From Woronichinia naegeliana WA131 (GTDB lineage Bacteria; Cyanobacteriota; Cyanobacteriia; Cyanobacteriales; Microcystaceae): a DNA stretch of 64,000 nt. Positions 1 to 9,228 of the stretch are shown piece after piece. Positions within the stretch are counted from its first letter, which is position 1, and each line of letters begins with the position of its first letter. Where the stretch lies: assembly GCA_025370055.1 (NCBI GenBank), contig CP073041.1, positions 930,001 to 994,000 on the forward strand. The letters are read 5' to 3'. The notes beneath the pieces were generated by a model, which saw only the letters and a program-made list of their open reading frames with translations, was not told the origin of the DNA and did not search any database. The translations under genes were made by a program, and so were the position numbers.

Positions 1-1
1 T

Positions 2-592
2 GTCCTGGTGGGCAACTCCATTGGCTCCTTGGTTTGTCTAACGGCTGCCCAAGCCTATCCTGAGATGGTCGCAGGAATCGTGATGCTGAGTTTACCAGAT
101 GTATCCCTTCGCCAAGACGCTATCCCTCCCAGATTGCAACCCTGGCTCACCAAAATAGAAAATTTGTTTGCGGCTCCCTGGTTACTGAAGGGTTTATTTA
201 ACATTCTGCGTCGTCCAGGAGTCATTCAGCGTTGGGCCGGTGTGGCCTACAGTCAACCAGGCTTCGTGCAGGAAGAATTGGTACAAATTATTTGCCGTCC
301 CCCCCAGGATTCAGGAGCGGCTCAAGCTTTTTGTTGTTTATCGGCGGCGGTTCGTCAACCCCATTTTGCTCCTGCGGCTAAACAAGTCTTGCCTTTACTG
401 GATATGCCCATTCTATTGATTTGGGGTTTAGATGATCGCATGGTTCCACCAATTTTAGCCAAGGTGTTTGCTCCCTTAAATCCCCGTCTGCAATTGCTGG
501 AGTGGGAAGGTGTGGGTCACTGTCCCCAGGATGAATGTCCCGATCGCTTTAATCAGGCTTTGACTGACTGGCTACAGACTCAGTTTGGGTAG
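2..592 (+). CDS. alpha/beta hydrolase (5' end outside window)
   Basis: C-terminal part of an alpha/beta-hydrolase-fold protein. The reading frame is already open at the first bases and enters with the nucleophile elbow G-N-S-I-G (Ser nucleophile), so the gene starts upstream and the GTG at position 8 is an internal Val codon. Further on are the acid-residue strand LIWGLDDRMVP and the histidine loop GVGHCPQDE, giving a complete Ser-Asp-His triad. The substrate cannot be told; close relatives are widespread uncharacterised cyanobacterial hydrolases. The last 44 bases overlap the 3' end of the convergent radA gene, so the two transcripts are antisense at their ends. Confidence 0.85.
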   Translation, partial: VLVGNSIGSLVCLTAAQAYPEMVAGIVMLSLPDVSLRQDAIPPRLQPWLTKIENLFAAPWLLKGLFNILRRPGVIQRWAGVAYSQPGFVQEELVQIICRPPQDSGAAQAFCCLSAAVRQPHFAPAAKQVLPLLDMPILLIWGLDDRMVPPILAKVFAPLNPRLQLLEWEGVGHCPQDECPDRFNQALTDWLQTQFG

Positions 593-2075
593 GACTCGTT
601 TCTGGTTCGGCTTTAGCTTGACTGGGTAAGGCTGCAACGATCGCCTCAATGACCTTACCAACGGCAATAATCTCCAGTCCAAAGGTTTCGGATGTACTGG
701 CTCCCTTGGGAATAATGGCCCGTTGGAAGCCCAATTTAGCCGCCTCTTTCAAACGTAAATCCATCTGCGAAACCGATCGCACCTGACCGCCTAAACCTAC
801 TTCCCCAATTAAGACGGTGCGGGGATCGACAATGCGATCGCGGAAACTAGCCACTAGAGCTACAGCAATTCCTAAATCGGCGGCGGGTTCTTCCACTTCA
901 ATTCCGCCGGCTGCCGCCACATAGGCATCCAGTTTAGATAGGGGAATGCCAACCCGTTTTTCGAGAACGGCTAAAATTTGTTGCAAACGATTGTAATCCA
1001 CTCCTGTGGTTGAGCGACGCGGCGAAGGATAACTGGTGGGACTGACTAGAGCCTGTAATTCAACCACCAGGGGACGGGTTCCTTCACAAGCCACTACGGT
1101 CGCCGTACCTGGACTGGCATCTTCTCGATTACCCAAAAATAACTGGGAAGGATTGGCCACTTCCTGCAAACCGGACTCCACCATTTCAAAAATGCCAATT
1201 TCTTGAGTGGCTCCAAAGCGATTTTTCACTGATCGCAGTAATCGATGGGAGGCATAGCGATCGCCCTGAAAATAGAGCACCGTATCCACTAAATGTTCTA
1301 AAACCTTTGGCCCGGCGATCGCCCCTTCTTTGGTGACATGACCCACAATAAACAAACTAATATTGTCCCGTTTTGCGACTTGCATTAGGGTTCCCGTACA
1401 TTCACGCACCTGGGCCACTGACCCTGGAGCCGAATTAAGAATGGGAAAATAGAGATTTTGAATACTATCAATCACAGCCACCTGGGGCCGCAAGGAATCC
1501 AATTCCCGCAAAATTTCCTCTAGATTAGTTTCCGGCAACACATAAAGCTGGGAATCCGTATCGATTTTAGGGGAAAGTATAGAGGGCTGGCCTGAAATTT
1601 GGGTCGGTTGGGTAATGCCTAGACGAGTGGCGCGTAATTTAATTTGTTGGGCCGACTCTTCGGCTGAAACGTAAAGAATACGGGGTAAACGTTGGGCCAA
1701 CTGAAAGGCCACCTGGAGCAACAGTGTCGATTTACCAATCCCCGGATCGCCACCAATTAAAATTAGAGCTCCTGGGACAATCCCCCCCCCTAGCACCCGA
1801 TCTAACTCACCATAGCCAGAGGGAAAGCGGCCCTGATCTTCCTCGGTGATCTGAGAAAATCTCAGCGCAGTATGGGGTGTGGGTTCCTTGGTGGGTTTTT
1901 TGGCAGTTCGCAGACTGGCTTGCACAGCTTGCCGACTATTACTGGTAGCGGCTGGAGCCTCTAGAATTTGTTCCTGTAGGGTTCCATAGGTTCCACAGCC
2001 TGGACATTTACCGAGCCACTGAAGAGAATCAGCCCCGCAAGCATGACAAACATAGCTGGTCTTAGGTTTGGCCAT
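549..2075 (-). CDS. radA: DNA repair protein RadA/Sms
   Basis: 508-residue RadA, a cytosolic RecA-like ATPase that helps process recombination intermediates by branch migration. An N-terminal four-Cys zinc finger (Cys10, 13, 24, 27) is followed by Walker A GGDPGIGKST (108-117), Walker B VAVIDS (199-204), the RadA signature KNRFG (284-288) and a C-terminal Lon-protease-like domain. Length is slightly above the usual 450-460 because of a Ser/Thr/Pro-rich linker (about 40-70) and a polar tail. It is transcribed divergently from rpaB and overlaps the hydrolase gene tail to tail. The gene looks intact and is a chromosomal housekeeping locus. Confidence 0.96.
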   Translation of the reverse strand: MAKPKTSYVCHACGADSLQWLGKCPGCGTYGTLQEQILEAPAATSNSRQAVQASLRTAKKPTKEPTPHTALRFSQITEEDQGRFPSGYGELDRVLGGGIVPGALILIGGDPGIGKSTLLLQVAFQLAQRLPRILYVSAEESAQQIKLRATRLGITQPTQISGQPSILSPKIDTDSQLYVLPETNLEEILRELDSLRPQVAVIDSIQNLYFPILNSAPGSVAQVRECTGTLMQVAKRDNISLFIVGHVTKEGAIAGPKVLEHLVDTVLYFQGDRYASHRLLRSVKNRFGATQEIGIFEMVESGLQEVANPSQLFLGNREDASPGTATVVACEGTRPLVVELQALVSPTSYPSPRRSTTGVDYNRLQQILAVLEKRVGIPLSKLDAYVAAAGGIEVEEPAADLGIAVALVASFRDRIVDPRTVLIGEVGLGGQVRSVSQMDLRLKEAAKLGFQRAIIPKGASTSETFGLEIIAVGKVIEAIVAALPSQAKAEPETSPTQTESVASQSKPD

Positions 2076-2318
2076 GATAAAATTTGTGTCGCTCCGTAAA
2101 GAAATTCAAAGCAATGACAGGGAATAAACTTGAGAAATGTAACGTTTTTGAGAACAACAGTTCAGCTAACCGCGATCGCTAAATCCAGATTGAGTCAGTC
2201 TTTCAGTGCAAATACAGGCTAAATAGTAGCAATAAAGCGATATTCTAGAAACATAGCTACTCATCATTAAACTTAACGATTAGCAATTCTACTTAACTTA
2301 TAAGGAGCGTTGAGTAAA
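2076..2318. promoter_or_regulatory. divergent spacer radA / rpaB
   Basis: About 240 bases between two divergently transcribed genes, so it should hold both promoters. A HIP1 octamer lies at 2172-2179 and a ribosome-binding sequence AAGGAG at 2302-2307. I did not find convincing -35/-10 pairs or other structure. Confidence 0.5.
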
Positions 2319-3050
2319 TTGGAGACTCATAAAGAGAGAATTTTGGTTGTCGATGACGAAGCCAGTATCCGGCGTATTTTGGAAACTCGGCTATCGATGA
2401 TTGGTTACGAGGTGGTCACGGCTGCGGATGGGGAGGAGGCGATCGAAATTTTTCATCAAACCGATCCCGATCTAGTAGTTTTGGATGTCATGATGCCGAA
2501 ACTAGATGGTTACGGTGTTTGTCAGGAGCTACGCAAGGAATCTGATATTCCCATTATCATGCTAACGGCGTTAGGAGATGTGGCCGATCGCATTACCGGC
2601 TTAGAACTAGGAGCCGACGATTATGTCGTTAAACCCTTTTCTCCCAAGGAACTAGAGGCGAGAATTCGGTCGGTGCTACGTCGTGTCGATAAAGATGGGG
2701 TGCCAGGGATTCCCAGTTCTGGGGTTATTCAAATTACTTCGATTCGGATTGATACTAATAAACGTCAGGTTTATAAAGGCGATGAACGGATTCGACTCAC
2801 AGGCATGGAATTTAGCTTGCTAGAACTATTGGTCAGTCGTTCCGGTGAACCCTTTTCCCGTTCCGAAATTCTGCAAGAGGTTTGGGGCTATACTCCCGAA
2901 CGTCATGTGGATACTAGGGTGGTAGATGTGCATATCTCGCGGCTGCGGGCCAAACTGGAAGATGATCCCAGTAATCCTGAGTTAATTCTGACTGCCAGAG
3001 GAACGGGTTATCTTTTTCAACGCATCCATGAACCCGGCGAGGAATCGTAA
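2319..3050 (+). CDS. rpaB: OmpR-family response regulator RpaB
   Basis: Two-component response regulator closely matching cyanobacterial RpaB, which binds HLR1 sites and controls high-light and photosystem genes; its usual kinase is Hik33/NblS. The receiver domain has the acidic pair DD, phospho-acceptor Asp56 in VVLDVMMPK and the conserved Lys in YVVKPF; a winged-helix DNA-binding domain (about 140-240) follows. I chose the TTG at 2319, giving METHKERILVVDDE, because this lines up with the N-terminus I recall for RpaB and lies 11 bases after AAGGAG; the TTG at 2310 would be only 2 bases away. The downstream CCB2-like gene begins 17 bases on, so they are probably cotranscribed. Confidence 0.93.
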   Translation: METHKERILVVDDEASIRRILETRLSMIGYEVVTAADGEEAIEIFHQTDPDLVVLDVMMPKLDGYGVCQELRKESDIPIIMLTALGDVADRITGLELGADDYVVKPFSPKELEARIRSVLRRVDKDGVPGIPSSGVIQITSIRIDTNKRQVYKGDERIRLTGMEFSLLELLVSRSGEPFSRSEILQEVWGYTPERHVDTRVVDVHISRLRAKLEDDPSNPELILTARGTGYLFQRIHEPGEES

Positions 3051-3067
3051 CGCTCTTTCCTATAGCG

Positions 3068-3712
3068 ATGAACCAAGACTCTAATCGTGTTTTAAGGCAG
3101 TTACCCCTGTTTGCTGGTGCAGTCGGGGGCATTTTACTGCTCATTAATCGACTAAGCACCATTGCTCTCACACCGTCCCAATCCCGTTCTGATGTGGTAG
3201 GGGTGATTCTGGCTGGTACGCTACTCCTGATTTGGCTGATTTGGCAACAGATCCAACCGCGATCGCCGGAAGCCGTCACTTTAATTGGACAAGAGGGGCT
3301 AGAATTCGCGCCGGATTTATCGGATTCGATTAAAACGGAATTGGCCTGGGCTTCCCATTTACTCTTAACCAATACGGTGACCAAATCCTTAGTGGCTTTG
3401 CATCGAGGGAAAGTATTAATGCGACGGGGTATTCTGGGCAAAACCGCCGAGGTTAAGGTGGGAACGATTTTAGAAAGGGTTCTCAAAACTCAAAAACCGA
3501 TTTATCTCGTCAATTTAACGCTGTATCCTGGTCGAATTGAATTTGACTATTTACCGGAAAATACCCAGGGTTTAATCTGTCAACCAATGGGAAAAGAGGG
3601 GGTTTTGATTTTGGGAGCAAATATTCCCCGCAGTTATACCAAACAAGATGAGATTTGGATAGAAGGTATTGCTGATAAGTTAGGCTATAGTTTAGATCAA
3701 GCTTTCAGTTAA
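3068..3712 (+). CDS. CCB2/CCB4-type cofactor assembly protein of complex C
   Basis: 214-residue membrane protein of the cyanobacterial/plastid CCB2-CCB4 family, which in chloroplasts helps attach the covalent haem c(i) to cytochrome b6 of the b6f complex. Two hydrophobic segments (about 12-32 and 42-62) form an N-terminal hairpin; the rest is a soluble domain with the family pattern TNTVTKSL and later QPMGKEGVLILG. It follows rpaB by 17 bases in the same direction. The family call rests on recalled resemblance; the biochemical role is inferred from plastid homologues. Confidence 0.75.
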   Translation: MNQDSNRVLRQLPLFAGAVGGILLLINRLSTIALTPSQSRSDVVGVILAGTLLLIWLIWQQIQPRSPEAVTLIGQEGLEFAPDLSDSIKTELAWASHLLLTNTVTKSLVALHRGKVLMRRGILGKTAEVKVGTILERVLKTQKPIYLVNLTLYPGRIEFDYLPENTQGLICQPMGKEGVLILGANIPRSYTKQDEIWIEGIADKLGYSLDQAFS

Positions 3713-4905
3713 AGGACTGGAAGGGCGATCGCTGTTAATATTCCTATTGCCGTAGGGACGCAATGCTTGTGACAAAAATCAACTAAAGTAGTATAAAATT
3801 GGGTTACAGATTAGAACGAATTGGCAATGAGTCGCAAGCAACGCTTAGAGTTAACTTGGATTGGCAAGGATGAACGGCCAAGGTTAGAGCCGCGTATTTT
3901 ATTGGAAGATACGGAAAAGTCTTTTCATGCACCCTATCGAGTTACGGATCACGATATTTTTGATAATCGTTTAATTTTTGGGGATAATTTGTTGGCATTG
4001 AAGGCGTTGGAGCAGGATTTTACGGGAAAAGTTAAATGTATTTTTATTGATCCGCCTTACAATACGGGATCAGCTTTTGAACATTATGACGATGGGGTTG
4101 AGCATTCGATTTGGTTAGGTTTGATGAGGGATCGCCTAGAGATTTTACGGAATTTATTAGCAGAAAATGGTTCAATTTGGATCACGATTGATGATCATGA
4201 GGCGCATTATTTAAAGGTGATGTGTGATGAGATTTTTGGGAGAAGTAACTACAAATCAACAATAACTTGGCAGCGAAAGTATAGTGTTAGTAATAACTTT
4301 CAAGGAATTGCAACTATTTGTGATTTTATTTTAGTCTATGCCAAAAATGATAAGTTTAAAAATAACTTATTGCCTAGAACAGAGGAGTCAAGTGCAAGAT
4401 ATTCAAACCCTGATAATGATCCGCGAGGGCCTTGGAAGGCAGTTGACTATCTTAATCAGGCAACACCAGAAAAGCGACCAAATTTATGTTATAAAATTAT
4501 TAATCCAAATACTGGAAGCATGATTAAAAACACCAAAAAAGCGTGGAAATATGATCTACAGACACATCAAAAACACGTTAGTGAAAATAGAATTTGGTGG
4601 GGAAAAGATGGAAATAATACAGTTCCAGCATTAAAACTTTTTCTTGCGGAAGTGCGTGATGGTATGACTCCTCATAATTGGTGGCCCTATGATGAAGTTG
4701 GTCACACAGATGAAGCCAAAAAAGAGGTTATCCGTTTATATGGAAATGAAAATGTATTTGATACTCCTAAACCTGAAAGATTGATTAAAAGAATTTTAGA
4801 AATTGCCACCAATCCAGGTGATTTAGTCTTAGACTCCTTTGCAGGTTCAGGAACCACTGGAGCCGTAGCCCAGAAAATGGGTCGCCGTTGGATCATGATT
4901 GAATT

Positions 4906-6051
4906 CTAAGTACAGGACAAAAGGCTTGAAAAGTATACGAGAAAGGGGTTTCATGGAAGATGAACGTAATGTAAGAAAACCCATGAACCAATATAACGCA
5001 TTGAAACAAGCCCTAAAACCCCATTTGGGATGGCATGGTGCCAGACTCTCCTTCCTAGCCTTGTTCTTACTCGCCCTCCTCAAAGTGAAAACGGTTAACC
5101 TTAAAGAATTGGCTCTGGGTTTTGAAGGTCGGGCATTGGTGGATTCTCATTACAAACGCTTACAACGCTTTTTCTCAGGATTTGAGCTGGATTACCATCA
5201 CATTGCCCGTATTGTAGTCAGTTGGCTGGATATCCCTCAACCTTGGGTATTAAGTATTGACCGCACAACCTGGGAGTTTGGCAGTCATGGTTATAATATC
5301 CTCACTGTCGGCATTGTCCATGAAGGAGTAGCCATTCCCATCTTGTGGTGGATGCTTAGCAAGAAAAAGGGCAATTCTAACAGTGATGAACGAATGCGTT
5401 TTATCGAGGAGATGCTCAAGATTTTTCCCACCGCCCTGATTCGTTGTTTATGTGGCGACCGTGAGTTTATTGGTCAGGCTTGGCTTCGCTATCTTCTGCT
5501 CGAACCGCTACTGGCTTTCTGTCTGAGAATTCGGGCTACGGACAAGATTGAGCACAATGGCAAGCTTTTGGCCGCCAAAGTCATTTTTGCCCATCTTGCA
5601 AAAGAGTGAATCTCAACGTCTTCAAGGGAGTTGTCGGGTTTGGGGATATCCTGTTTCTGTAGAGGCTCTTCGCTTGCCTGATAATTCTCTACTCATCGTC
5701 ATTGGACATCCCGATTCCCAAGGTCTTATTCACGATTATGCCCTGCGTTGGGGCATTGAAACCCTTTTTGGCATCTTTAAGACTCGTGGCTTTTGCTTGG
5801 AATCTACTCACTTTACTGACCCCAAGCGTCTTCGTAAGCTTTTGGCTTTACTGACTTTAGCTTTGGCTTGGTCTCTCAAAACTGGTCTAGCAATTCATCA
5901 TCTTCATCCCATTCCCCTCAAGAAACATGGTCGCCTAGCGCAGAGTCTTTTTCGTCTTGGTTTTGACCATCTTCGTCATCTTGTTCTTAATCCTTCTCTA
6001 CCCAATTTTTCTCTTTTTCTCGACTCCCTACATTTTTTGTCCTGTACTTAG
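4906..6051 (+). mobile_element. IS4-family element, copy 1 (inside mod)
   Basis: 1146-bp element with terminal inverted repeats CTAAGTACAGGACAAAA, flanked by a 9-bp duplication GATTGAATT. The same element recurs at 27249-30105. It encodes one transposase in two overlapping frames. Confidence 0.93.
4953..6051 (+). CDS. IS4-type transposase in two frames
   Basis: DDE transposase of an IS4-like group. Frame one runs from ATG 4953, preceded by a GGGG stretch, to TGA near 5609; frame two (to the TAG at 6049-6051, inside the right terminal repeat) contains YALRWGIETLFGIFKTRGF, the Y-x2-R-x3-E-x6-K signature of IS4 enzymes. The catalytic Asp is probably in LSIDRTTWEFG. The frames meet around CTTGCAAAAGAGTGA, and joining them needs a +1 (or -2) shift. 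The second copy (29.6 kb) has the same break, so it is either programmed frameshifting or an inherited lesion. Confidence 0.8.
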
Positions 6052-6634
6052 GATTGAATTAGGAGAACATTGTCATACTCACATCATTCCACGACTGCAA
6101 AAAGTCATTAATAATCAAGACCCTGGCGGCATTACTAAAACTGTCAATTGGCAAGGTGGCGGCGGTTTTCGTTACTATAAACTAGCTCCTTCTCTCCTCG
6201 AAAAAGATAAATATGATAACTGGATTATCTCACCCAAATATAACGCTGCTATGCTAACAGAAGCCATGTGTAAACTAATGGGATTTACCTACTTTCCCAG
6301 TCAAACTCACTACTGGAATCAAGGTTACTCCTCTGAATCCGACCATATTTACGTCACCACTAATCACCTCAATTATGATCAATTAAATGCCATTAACCAA
6401 GAATTAAGGGAAGACCAAAGCCTGCTCATTTGTTGCAAAGCCTATCATGTTGATCCCGATCAATTTCCCAAAATTACCATCACAAAAATTCCCCAAGCCG
6501 TTCTCCATCAATGCGAATGGGGTCACGATGACTACAGTTTAAATGTAGCAAATCTTAAAACCCTTGAAAAACCACCCCAGCCGATACAAATTCAACAACT
6601 TTCATTATTAGGAGACAATGAACCTAAATCTTAA

Positions 6635-6748
6635 TTAACAAACTTTTAAAATTTCCCCGTAGGGGTTTGGTTCCCAAATCCGTAACCAATTAATTCACCC
6701 TCACAAAATCTCTCAATCCAGACCCCTCCGTAGGGGCTTAACACTGTT
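6635..6748. other. short spacer after mod
   Basis: AT-rich spacer holding two similar CCGTAGGGG-type repeats (around 6656 and 6728). It ends in AACACTGTT (6740-6748), the left copy of the target duplication of the following IS nest. Confidence 0.5.
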
Positions 6749-7518
6749 CATCCGTGTCAACTTAAAGGAATGGGTTCCCAAATTTGTTGATTGAGAGCGG
6801 CCTTTTCTCGATGTCGCTTTCTCTCAGCTTTGACCAAACCAAATAACTTAGCACGTTCAGCCAGATAGGTTACTGTATTAGGCTTTTCTCCTCTAGCAAT
6901 AGCCTTCGCTACATAGTATAGACTCCGAAACACCATCTCTACTGAGATTTTTTCTTTCGGTTGATTTAGAGCAATCGCCACTTCCCCTACCAATTGATTT
7001 AAGACCGTATAGAAAATCAAAGTGCAAATAATCTGGATTTGGACACCATTCTTATTCCCTACCCATAAATAGGCTAGTCCTAAAAGTCTTTTCGTTAATA
7101 AAAAGGCTTCTTCGATTGTCCATCGTCTTCGATATAAATCACAGACCTCTTCGGCGGACAGTTGTTCGGGAGACAACACATTTGTTAAATAGGGCTTGCT
7201 GAAAAAAGCTGAAACCTTTACGGAGAAAAATAGTAGGCGAATTAAGAACCGCTAGAATGCACGAAAATAGGGTAGAATGCCTCAAAACCATTGCATTAAG
7301 AAGAGAGAAAGCAGATGTACCGAAAGCAACAGTACTCAATTGAAACACCAGAAAACTTGAAAAATCTGTTCGGCGGGCAGTTAGACGAAGAAAATCGTTG
7401 GATAGAAATGTCAAAAATGATTCCCTGGGAAGAATATGAGGAAGAATATGCAAAAAACTTCACAGAAAAAAAAGGAGCCCCAGCCAAATCATTTAGAATG
7501 GCATTAGGAGCATTAATT

Positions 7519-9228
7519 AGGGCTTGCCGAAAAAAAGCTGAAACTCTTACGGAGAAAAGATAGTAGCCGAATTAAGGACAGGCAGAATACAGGGAAATAG
7601 GTTAAAATGGCTTGAAAACCTTGCCGGAAAAGGAGGCAAAACATATGTACGGAAGACAACAGTACGAAACTAAGACACCAGAAAACTTCAAAAATCCGTT
7701 CGATGGGCAGTTAGACGCAGAAAATCGTTGGGTAAAAATGTCAAAAATGATTCCCTGGGAAGAATATGAGGAAGAATATGCAAAAAACTTCACAGAGGAA
7801 AAAGGAGCACCAGCGAAATCATTTAGAATGGCGTTGGGGGCATTAATCATCAAAGAAATGTTAGGAATAAGTGATAGAGAAACAGTGGAACAAATTAAAG
7901 AAAATCCTTATTTACAGTATTTTATAGGAATGGAAAGCTATAGTAGCGAAGAAGCATTTAATGCGTCAATGATGGTTCATTTTCGTAAAAGAATAGGAAT
8001 GGAATTAATCAATAAAATTAATAAAGAAATGGTAAAGAAGTTCGAGGGAGTAGTGTCAGAAAAAAAAGAAAATGAAGGACAGCTATTGTTAGATGCAACT
8101 TGTACACCAGCAGATATAAAATATCCAACGGATATAGAAATATTGAATGAAGCAAGAGAAAAAACAGAAGAAACAATAGATGAGCTTTATAAACAAATAC
8201 AAGGAAAAGAGAAAAAAAAGCCAAGAACGTATAGAGTAGCAGCAAGAAAAGACTACCTAGAGATAGTCAAAAAACGTCGTGTGTCAAAAAAAGAAAGAAG
8301 AAAAGGAATAAAAAAACAACTACAATATGTAAAAAGAAACTTGTCTCATATAGAAAAAATGATAGAAGAGGGAGCCAAGTTAGAAAAACTAACGAAAAAG
8401 GAGCAAGAAGAGCTTGTAACGATAAGAAAAGTGTATGAGCAACAGTTAGAGATGTATGCAAAAAAGACGAATAAAGTAGAAAACAGAATTGTGAGTATAA
8501 CCCAACCTCACATCCGTCCAATAGTGCGTGGCAAAGTAGGAAAAGCAGTAGAGTTTGGAGCTAAAATATCGGCAAGTAGTGTGAATGGCTTTGTCTTCTT
8601 AGACAAATTGAGTTGGAATAATTATAACGAATCGGGAGATTTACAAGAGCGAATAGAAGAATATAAAAAGGAAAGGAGAGAGGATGTTATCCCGAATCGG
8701 TTCATGTGGATAAAATATATCGAACAAAAGCGAATCGAGCTTATTGTAAAGAGAGGGGAATAAGAATGAGTGGTCCCCGCTTGGGAAGACCACCGAAAGA
8801 GGTGAGCAAAGAAAAAAAGGAAGAGGCCCGCTCAGATGAAAGAGTGCGTAATGCCATAGAGGGTAAATTCGGACAGGGAAAGAGAAGATTTAGTCTGGGT
8901 CGAGTGATGGCCAAACTTCCTGAAACCTCTGAGACTGTGATAGCGATGAATTTTTTGCTAATGAATCTTTCTACTCTACTTCAGAAGACAAAGAAGAAAA
9001 CAAAAAGTAAGAAGTTGTAGAGTCGTTTTTCTTCTGAAAAATGGTGTTAATTTTCCTCTCTTTTGTGAGGAGTGATTTTTGTTGACTTTTTGTAGAAAGA
9101 AAGGGACAATAGATTAAACAAAATCTGTATTGTGACTTCTTTCCATAAGGAAAAGTTATCTGTGCTTTTTCCGTCCATACTTCCCTAACCCACATTTCTT
9201 TCGTTTTTTGACTTTTTCAGCAAGCCCT
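7519..9228 (+). mobile_element. IS5-like element (copy B), nested in copy A
   Basis: 1710 bp, ends AGGGCTTGCCGAAAAA / inverse of AGGGCTTGCTGAAAAA, duplication AATT. It is a diverged relative of copy A, distinct from the near-identical copies A, C and D, so one subfamily has inserted into another. Confidence 0.92.
7645..9020 (+). pseudogene. IS5-like transposase (copy B), frameshifted
   Basis: Starts ATG 7645 (MYGRQQYETKTPEN) and reads well to about 8675, where small insertions around AAAGGAGAGAGGATG change frame; the frame that should follow (VDKIYRTKANRAYCKERGI ... KTKSKKL) ends at 9020. The catalytic region LLLDATCTPADIKYPTD and the C-terminal FGQGKRRFSLGRV are both still present, in different frames. 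Inactive unless the shift is bypassed. Confidence 0.88.

Larger units (their letters stand above)
3827..6634 (+). pseudogene. type III DNA methyltransferase (Mod), split by an IS4-type element
   Basis: Adenine-N6 methyltransferase of the beta class: the catalytic motif DPPY (75-78) precedes the SAM-binding motif FAGSGTTG near residue 340, the order typical of type III Mod subunits. ATG 3827 is taken as the start; TTG 3821 is also in frame. The frame runs to 4905, is interrupted by an IS (4906-6051), then resumes. The nine bases GATTGAATT occur on both sides (4897-4905 and 6052-6060); removing the IS and one copy restores ...WIMIELGEHCH... without a frame change. The first piece keeps both motifs but loses the C-terminal 190 residues. 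Its restriction partner is the broken gene at 11786. Confidence 0.92.
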